DNA of 64,000 bases from Hyalella azteca (lineage: Eukaryota > Arthropoda > Malacostraca > Amphipoda > Hyalellidae), in assembly GCF_000764305.2 (NCBI RefSeq), contig NW_025938090.1, forward strand, positions 155,999 to 219,998, given 5' to 3'. Position numbers and translations under genes: made by a program. Below the pieces are notes generated by a model. That model did not search any database. It saw only the letters and a program-made list of their open reading frames with translations, and was not told where the DNA came from. Of this stretch, positions 58,209 through 64,000 are shown piece after piece. Each line of letters opens with the position of its first letter. The first letter of the stretch is position 1.

Positions 58209-58877
58209 TGAATGCACTTTCGACATGCATGTATGAGTAAAGTGTAACTGCCAACGCTTACTAGTTAGTATAATAATTAATAATAATAAAATAATGTCGA
58301 AAAAAGCTTTACCATCGAAGTAGATAATTATGTCGGCAAGTATTAAGAAAAATTCTAAAAGCGGAAAGGAATAGCACTTTAAAAATATTGCAATCAAGAT
58401 TGTTAAGAGTGCATTAGCAATCGTCGAATTATTCATGAGTTCTAATGAGGTTCTCTGGTGCTGAGACCACTAAGTCATCGATCTTGATTAAAAGTATCAT
58501 AATATCTTGATAGCACTTTTGTTCTGAATCTTTTTAAATTGTTTCAAAAAGTATAAAAATTTTACAGGTGCCATGGTCTCATCATAAGCGATCCAGTTTC
58601 CCTTTTATAATTTTAATGTACAAACTCGTCGGAATTCCTTACACTCCGTGCCTCACCCGCTAGTGGCAGCGGCTCAATGTGTGATGGTCCCAAAAAATTT
58701 CATTGCATTTTTGAGTGAATAAATTTTCCCGTTACTTTAGGGATGTCTGAAAAACATCGGACCGAAAATACTGATTCTGATTGATTGATGTCACTGCTGG
58801 CCGCTATTGAAATACTGCGTAGCTCGCGTTAAAAGGCGTCGAGACGTACTCACTTCACGCAACAGTTCTTCACGCGA
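58209..58877. other. unannotated AT-rich DNA
   Basis: A 113-codon minus frame at 58095-58436 starts in a hydrophobic AT-rich segment and ends in the 30-bp duplication. No domain recognised; it is likely chance. Confidence 0.42.
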
Positions 58878-59036
58878 AAAAAATATAAATCAGTACCCAC
58901 TGCAATGAGTGACGAGAGCGCATTTTCTCGTCGACGAAAACGTGAAGTCACGGACGGACAGACAGACGGACAGACGGACGGACATGACGAGCACAATAGG
59001 GCATTTTTTCCATAAATGAGAAAATGCGCTAAAAAC
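58878..59036 (-). mobile_element. dispersed MITE-like repeat, copy 2
   Basis: This is the inverse of the element at 17214-17383. It contains AATATAAATCAGTACCCAC, AGCGCATTTTCTCGTCGACG, a run of CGGA/CAGA tetranucleotides, then AAATGAGAAAATGCGCTAAA. Similarity outside the tetranucleotide core is about 85% by eye. The shared edge at TTTTTAGCGC is sharp in both copies. Confidence 0.75.
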
Positions 59037-59680
59037 TTGAGTCTGCGTCACGAAGTTGGTGGCCTCCACTTCAATATTTTGGAACACTGAATTCCGTCAG
59101 TTTGAAAAAATTGTCTCCTGACACCGTTCTACTTCCGTCGTTTCTGGAAATGAACCCACAAAAGTAATGTTTCCGAGAAATGAGTTACATTTTACGTTAT
59201 ATCTTCAGGTTTAGCTTCATCCACCATGAAATGATCGAGGGTTGCAGTGAAAGTTTTGACTTCCGTAATGCATATAATTATTGGAGGCCTAAAACGCACG
59301 TAGCAATCAACTCCACTCAACTATATAAGGATATTAAATGTAAGTTACAACCGCAGGTATCATTTTCTATTTTGCCATCGGATTTCATTTTTATTTGACA
59401 ATTATGAGTCAAATGCTATTTTCAGTATCGAGTGTTCAGAATATTAGATAAAGAATTTAAAGTTTTGGTCTGAATTGGATCCGGTATTGGGATGTACTGA
59501 TGTACCAAATTAAATTAATGAGTGAATCAAAACCTGCAATTCAAGTGGCCATCACAGTGATGTTTTGCACAAATCTAATGCAATGACCGAAGCTTGAACC
59601 AAACGTCACTTCCAACATTTGTGCCTGCCGGCAAACTAAGCACGAAGCAAGAACGCATATTCTTGGCAGAGAAAAGACAA
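59037..59680. other. unannotated AT-rich DNA
   Basis: A 72-codon plus frame at 59180-59398 is mixed in composition but has no motif I know. Confidence 0.45.
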
Positions 59681-59723
59681 AAGCGCTTTTTTCCATTAAT
59701 GGGAAAATGCGCTAAAAACATGA
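59681..59723 (-). mobile_element. partial copy of the MITE-like repeat end
   Basis: AAGCGCTTTTTTCCATTAATGGGAAAATGCGCT with AAAAAC matches the end of copy 2 (CATTTTTTCCATAAATGAGAAAATGCGCT). It is itself almost palindromic. Only the terminal 40 bp are present. Confidence 0.6.
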
Positions 59724-60493
59724 ATTTAATATGAGTCAGTACGCGAATTCATGCACATAATAGTGGTCGAGCCCGCATATCCACCGTTGGCACAGCGCGC
59801 ATATTCATCTCTGTGTCAACAGGCTTACTCCTGGCCGCTAATTTGGCGATGCGGGCATCAGGGCGCTAACTTACCAAGTCAACAGATCGCAGCACCGACG
59901 CTTCGTGTCAACACGACGCCGCTCTTATGCACACGCGCCCGCTCTGTGTGCGCATTCACCAGCACCGTATACACAGAGACTCCGTGAGGTCAATATAGCA
60001 ACTCGGGCCATATATATTTCATGTCTATGGTGGCCTATGTGGGAGCCCTATAGCCTCACATACTGCCCCGAGTCGAGCTCTCTGGGCAATAGTTATTCTT
60101 CCTGTGAGTTGAATTTTGGCGCTTTTCTTAGGAATTAGCTAGGACATAGTTTTTGAAGAAGGTTTTTAATTTGTTTAACAAATTTTGAATTAAAAATGCC
60201 TCCAAACTACATAACAATAATCCATTTTTCATCAGGCAGATCACGTGTTAGAAAAAGTATTTGCTGGAAATACCTTTAAAAAAATGTGAACACGGGAAGA
60301 AGGGTGAAGGATGTAGATTTACACGTCCCAGAATTTTTAGAAATTCATCAATTATAGAAGCGGTCACCCTCGAGGATTCAAAAAGGGTAAGGATTGTCCC
60401 TTCTATCATCTTAGGCTGTGCTGTAGCACCATAAGCAGGGAGGATTGCACCAAAGATAACTGTCGTTTTCACCTTGTCGTTTTCAACTGTCGA
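59724..60493. other. unannotated DNA
   Basis: Moderate GC at 59750-60070. ACTCGGG near 60001 and CCCGAGT near 60065 bracket an imperfect inverted repeat of about 70 bp. A 78-codon plus frame at 59751-59987 is unsupported. Confidence 0.45.
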
Positions 60494-61151
60494 TTGGTTT
60501 CACCAATCAAATCAAGAAAACGATATGGAAAACTCACAGCGGAGCTAGGGTGCGCCAACGCTACACCCTCACAACGAAACACGATGTCCACCGCACGGCA
60601 AGCCCCACGAGTGCAGAGGAAACAAGACAATGTTTTGGATAAGGGAAAAACCCTTGTAAGGAGCAGGGATGAGCAGAGTCCAAGGAGTAGCAGAGAGGAC
60701 CAAGCAAATCCAGTATGTCAACCAAGCATTTGGGACAAAGAAGCACGAGGCTGGCAAGAGGTCAGACTCGGTACCTTTTTAGACATGAGGGAGCAAATGA
60801 AACACTAGATGCATCAGTTAGAACTCATGAAACTCCAGATGAAGTAGCTCCTGAACCAAACATTCCTAGCAGAGCGGTGTCGCTGCAGGTAAGAACACCA
60901 AGAAGGAAAGAGTCTTGCATCCTGCTGGCCAACATCGAGGGGCTCTTCCCACGAAGAGCGCGCCACAAGATTGGCGTGCTGAGAGAGATGGCCGACGAGG
61001 TAGCCATCTTATGATTGCACTAACGCAGTCGCATCTAAGAAAAGATATCATTGATGCAGAAATTGCAATGGAAGGATTCCAACACCACCGCGCGGTAGTG
61101 TGTGGTAATCTACCGTGTGTTAGATTCATACTCGTCATAAGGAAAGGTTGA
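60494..61151 (+). mobile_element. non-LTR retrotransposon fragment with endonuclease N-terminus
   Basis: The frame at 60715-61014 contains ESCILLANIEGLFPRRARHK followed by a segment ending MADEVAI. After a one-base frameshift near 61012 the reading continues in another frame as IALTQSHLRKDIIDAEIAME, then GF. This pair of motifs, an early N.EGL.P...K and a later (L/I)TE.HL...I.DAEI...G(F/Y), is characteristic of the AP-endonuclease-like domain at the start of ORF2 in CR1/Jockey-type LINEs. Here the catalytic-region ALTETHL reads ALTQSHL, so Glu is replaced by Gln. The polar frame upstream (60494-60808) is probably the preceding ORF2 linker. No reverse transcriptase follows, so it is a dead 5' fragment. 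Confidence 0.62.
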
Positions 61152-62129
61152 ACAACGCTCCGCATGGCCGCGGAACATTACACTGAACAACACTATGCAT
61201 GGATGTTGAACATTACGTACATTGAACACGGTCAATGCAATAAGCACAAAGTAAGCAAAAATAAAAGGCTACAGTTCAGATGATGACTTGAAATATTCAC
61301 GAATTTAGGTAGGCTGATAATTATTGTCTTCCAAAAAATAATATGAAAATTGCATGCCTCTAGATATCGGAGCAAAATCAAAAAGATTTTTACGAGCTAA
61401 CTTTTTTTGTGCGTTCTTCCAGCGACGAAAGAAGTGTGAAAACGAAACACGATGAAAATACAAAATTAAATTTGTGAGTGGTCGATAGCAAACTTGTATG
61501 CATTTTAATACATGTAATACCTTATGACTATTTAGTTTATCCAAAATATTCAATGAGAAGAAGAATACTAACTCGTTGTTCTACAACTCCTTGCTTCAGC
61601 CGTATGGAAACCATGGCAATTATCTGATCTTAACTGATTGGCCCGAAACACTGCAAAGCTCGCCACAAACTTTTGGCGCCGCTACGTCCAAATTCCTTGA
61701 GTATTTAATAAGACCAAGAAAGCAGAAGGAAAAAGCCCATGTTAAAAGAATAGCATTCCGAGGCTTCTCATAGCCACTATGCAAACAAGCCAGTAATTCA
61801 GGGACCACGAGGATAGGACGTCGCCTCTTGGTTTGCATAATGCCAAAGAGAAGGCGATCTTTTTCCAGATATGCTTATGATTTAGCCCTCGCTAAATAGG
61901 TATGGTTGAGATTTAACTTCGCCTAAATAGAGGTGAGGAGAGGGCGATAACACGGCCATACTGCGGCTCTAACGCCGCCATATCGCACCTCCCTGGTTTA
62001 TGCCTAAAGAAGAAGTGCGTTCAATGAGATCCGTTTCGGTCGTACTTTGGCTGAGGTCCATAGGGAATCGTGCACGCGATTTTCATCGAAGTCATTTGTA
62101 TCCAGAACTACTTTGCATGCAATGCCATA
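61152..62129. other. unannotated DNA
   Basis: TGAACA-type words recur loosely at 61146-61235. TCGCCTCTTGG and CCAAAGAGAAGGCGA form an imperfect hairpin at 61820-61858. Frames at 61576-61773 (plus) and 61620-61838 (minus) overlap, and neither is recognised. Confidence 0.42.
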
Positions 62130-62360
62130 TTCTGCACCAGTACGCCTGAAATATTGCACTAGCTTTGCGCCCCGGCATTTGAAGACTGCGAGAGAAGCAC
62201 TTAGAATGATCCCAAATGAAGTCTAATGTGCTAATTCCACTTTGGTCGGCTCGCGCTTTCGCGGTGCGTTCTGTCATTAGCAAAGCGCAGTGTGCAATGC
62301 CCTGTCATTAGGCCGTGAATGACACATATTGGCCTACGTAGGCGCGCCGTATCAGCTTTG
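62130..62360 (-). mobile_element. Jockey-type LINE RNase H tail fragment
   Basis: On the minus strand from about 62349, one frame reads RRPICVIHGLMTGHCTLRFA, then NDRTHRESASRPKWN and, past a stop, HIRLHLGSF. This follows the conserved C-terminal pattern of LINE ORF2 with an RNase H domain: a (L/M)TGHC.L motif, a histidine region, an SA.CPKC-type zinc-binding segment and a (E)..LH(F/L).C segment. Key cysteines are replaced (Arg and Trp in the PKC positions) and there are at least two stops, so it is a pseudogene. A neighbouring frame (62092-62283) carries a little of the reading. Confidence 0.5.
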
Positions 62361-62598
62361 CATTACGTTGATCGGTGCAGTGAAGCGAGAACGGAAGGAT
62401 GGTCATGCGCACATAATTTGCCTGGCGCGCACACACGACGCACTCGCATGCAGTGGCTTGCCGATAGCATTTGTGTTTCGTAACTAAGAAGCAGAGTGAA
62501 TTAAGGATATTGGTTAAAAAACTGATGAGGAAGAATTTTTGGTTTGTTTCTACATATGTTGATGATTTTTTTAGTTTATAATTCAAAAGGTGTGTGCG

Positions 62599-62958
62599 TT
62601 ACGCGATGGAAATGTCGATTGAAGACCGGCGCGTGAACGCGTCTGATGCAATTCGTCCCATGTTTGTGAACTCCAGTGGGTCGTGACGCTTTTGGTTAGT
62701 GTAAACTGTTCTTGATATGCAGGCACGAATAATTTTCTTTGCTCTCTTGAGGTAAGTAAACTTCCTAGACGTTTTGAAATTAGCAATACCAAAAGAAGAA
62801 TAGTTGGCGCCGTCGATGTGGCAAACATATGAGGAAAACGCAAACTGAATTTTCGTGATGAGATGTATTGGTCGTACATATTTTGGCCAAATTTCAAAAC
62901 CATTCAATTTGCAGGGGCACAGAATGCATTCAAGTTGAGCATTCGGTTTCCAGTGCAT
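62599..62958 (-). CDS. unrecognised 119-aa open frame
   Basis: This is the longest frame in the window not explained by a tandem repeat. Residues about 20-90 are basic and aromatic (for example GFEIWPKYVRPIHLITKIQF and ANFKTSRKFTYLKRAKKIIR). A second minus frame (62583-62903) overlaps in another register. It lies upstream, on the same strand, of the LINE RNase H fragment, so it may be more of a decayed element. I do not recognise the sequence. Confidence 0.2.
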   Translation of the reverse strand: MHWKPNAQLECILCPCKLNGFEIWPKYVRPIHLITKIQFAFSSYVCHIDGANYSSFGIANFKTSRKFTYLKRAKKIIRACISRTVYTNQKRHDPLEFTNMGRIASDAFTRRSSIDISIA

Positions 62959-62959
62959 G

Positions 62960-64000
62960 AGTGATCAACGATCTCTTCAATATCCATGAACTTGGTCGAA
63001 CATTATAGCATGCAAGAGCGAGCACAGACCGAACCCGGGCCTGGTTAATCGTGGTTATGGCTCATCGCTGCATTGGGATGATGATCCCGAGGATCTCGGC
63101 GTGAGGAGAGGTCATCAGCCAAGATACTAGGGCAGTAATGGGAGCAGATTGAGCTGATAGTCGGACGTCGGGCTGGGCCAATTAACCAGTCTTTGAACGG
63201 ACCCCCTTAGCTGGCACGCCGCAAATAACCCGAGATGGTCTCATTAGAGGCCTTTGATTGGCACTCAAGACTTGATTGGATTGAAAAAAAAAATTACATA
63301 ACGATCTGTCCCTATCAGGCATTTTATTTTCTGGTAGAGCTGCAGCGACTCGTGATAGCCAAGTGGGTTGTATGGTTCACCGAAGCAACGCGCGACTGTA
63401 ACGGATTTTATTGCGTTAGACTCGCCCATCGGCTTGTATCGTAGTTAGGACGCTGTGTTGTTGTCATTTGTTGTCTGCGGAAACTTCTGCCTCATGATCA
63501 GAGATTAGCAACTTAACGCGCCCAAGAGTTTTTGGCTACGGTTCGCATGATGGGGAATTTCTAACGGCTTGTTTCGGCCGGGTCAAAAACCAGTGATAGT
63601 AAAATCTTTTAAGACCTTTGTTTATAAAACATTTATCCCTGCTCTATTAATAATTGTTCTCTTACGTTTGAACGCATTTATTTACGGTGAAAGTTTTGCA
63701 GATTCATAAACCTGAACACATTTATAATAATGTATGAACTAAAGATAGAATAAATAAATATTTTTCTTAGCCAATTTATTCCTGTTCACTGTCAAAATTG
63801 TAAGTTGAGGAAGATTCATCGTCATATTAATCGAACAGTTCATTGCAGTTGTAGTAAAATTCGGGGTCCCCCCGGTTTTACCCCGCGCTCTCAGTACGCG
63901 TATTGATACTTGTATCCGAACAACTTTATACTCACTACCGGGAAAATCCAGAGCGACATAAAATTTTTACTTTTTCCATCATAACTCGGCAACGGCTGCT
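62960..64000. other. unannotated DNA
   Basis: Moderate GC at 63000-63220 and 63480-63590. The extreme end (63860-64000), with TACCCCGCGCTCTCAGTACG and then TCATAACTCGGCAACGGCTG, has the look of a dispersed repeat running off the window. A 69-codon plus frame at 63235-63444 is unsupported. Confidence 0.42.

Noticed and set aside
58095..58436. 113-codon minus frame with a hydrophobic stretch
   Set aside because: The hydrophobicity comes from TAA/TTA-type AT-rich repeats (ATAATAATA) and its end lies in the 30-bp duplication.
62560..62590. TYVDDF translation resembling the reverse transcriptase YVDD box
   Set aside because: The plus frame is only about 20 codons long between stops, and no other reverse transcriptase motif lies nearby.

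Overview
The window looks like nuclear DNA from an animal, most likely an arthropod. It is AT-rich and low in coding density, and it has no operons, ribosome binding sites or long open frames. Splice-like signals occur, decayed non-LTR retrotransposon pieces are present, and different tandem repeats follow one another every few kilobases. A crustacean such as an amphipod would fit this texture, but that is a guess from style; no gene here identifies the species. No host protein-coding gene could be named with confidence. The window is best read as intergenic or deep intronic DNA.

The clearest features are repeats. I count more than twenty separate minisatellite or microsatellite arrays, nearly all with different unit sequences. 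They include units of 27 bp at 24, 24 bp at 1305, 25 bp at 1453, about 18-20 bp at 3223, 66 bp at 6929, about 50 bp at 9300, 48 bp at 16829, 29 bp at 18854, about 52 bp at 21560, about 55-61 bp at 27758, 22 bp at 29771, 20 bp at 30694, 54 bp at 32392, 26 bp at 33588, 57 bp at 34391, 26 bp at 38391, a GCA triplet tract at 39928, 33 bp at 51215 and 16 bp at 51581. The longest open frames lie inside these arrays and are products of the repetition, often open in several frames at once.

Mobile-element remnants are: a well-preserved MITE of about 215 bp with near full-length inverted arms and TA ends (20783-20998); two oppositely oriented copies and one partial copy of a dispersed repeat of about 165 bp (17214, 58878, 59681); one end of a hAT-like element beside palindromic 32-bp repeats (12812); an endonuclease-domain fragment of a non-LTR retrotransposon on the plus strand (60494-61151); and an RNase H tail fragment of a Jockey-type retrotransposon on the minus strand (62130-62360). 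Two stretches resemble tRNA-derived SINE heads (35886 and 56928).

Two perfect 38-bp palindromes (1415-1452 and 38525-38562) are the Tn5 mosaic end joined to its reverse complement, which is the Nextera mate-pair junction adapter. Both sit inside tandem arrays. They show that untrimmed adapter was assembled into this contig, so the sequence order around them is suspect.

A few small open frames have non-repetitive composition or plausible splice signals and might be exons. The best is a proline/threonine-rich terminal-exon candidate at 26834-27187 with a branch point, polypyrimidine tract, stop and polyadenylation signal in order. Others are at 14473, 23218, 40294, 40682, 43228, 46698 and 52849. 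All are low confidence.
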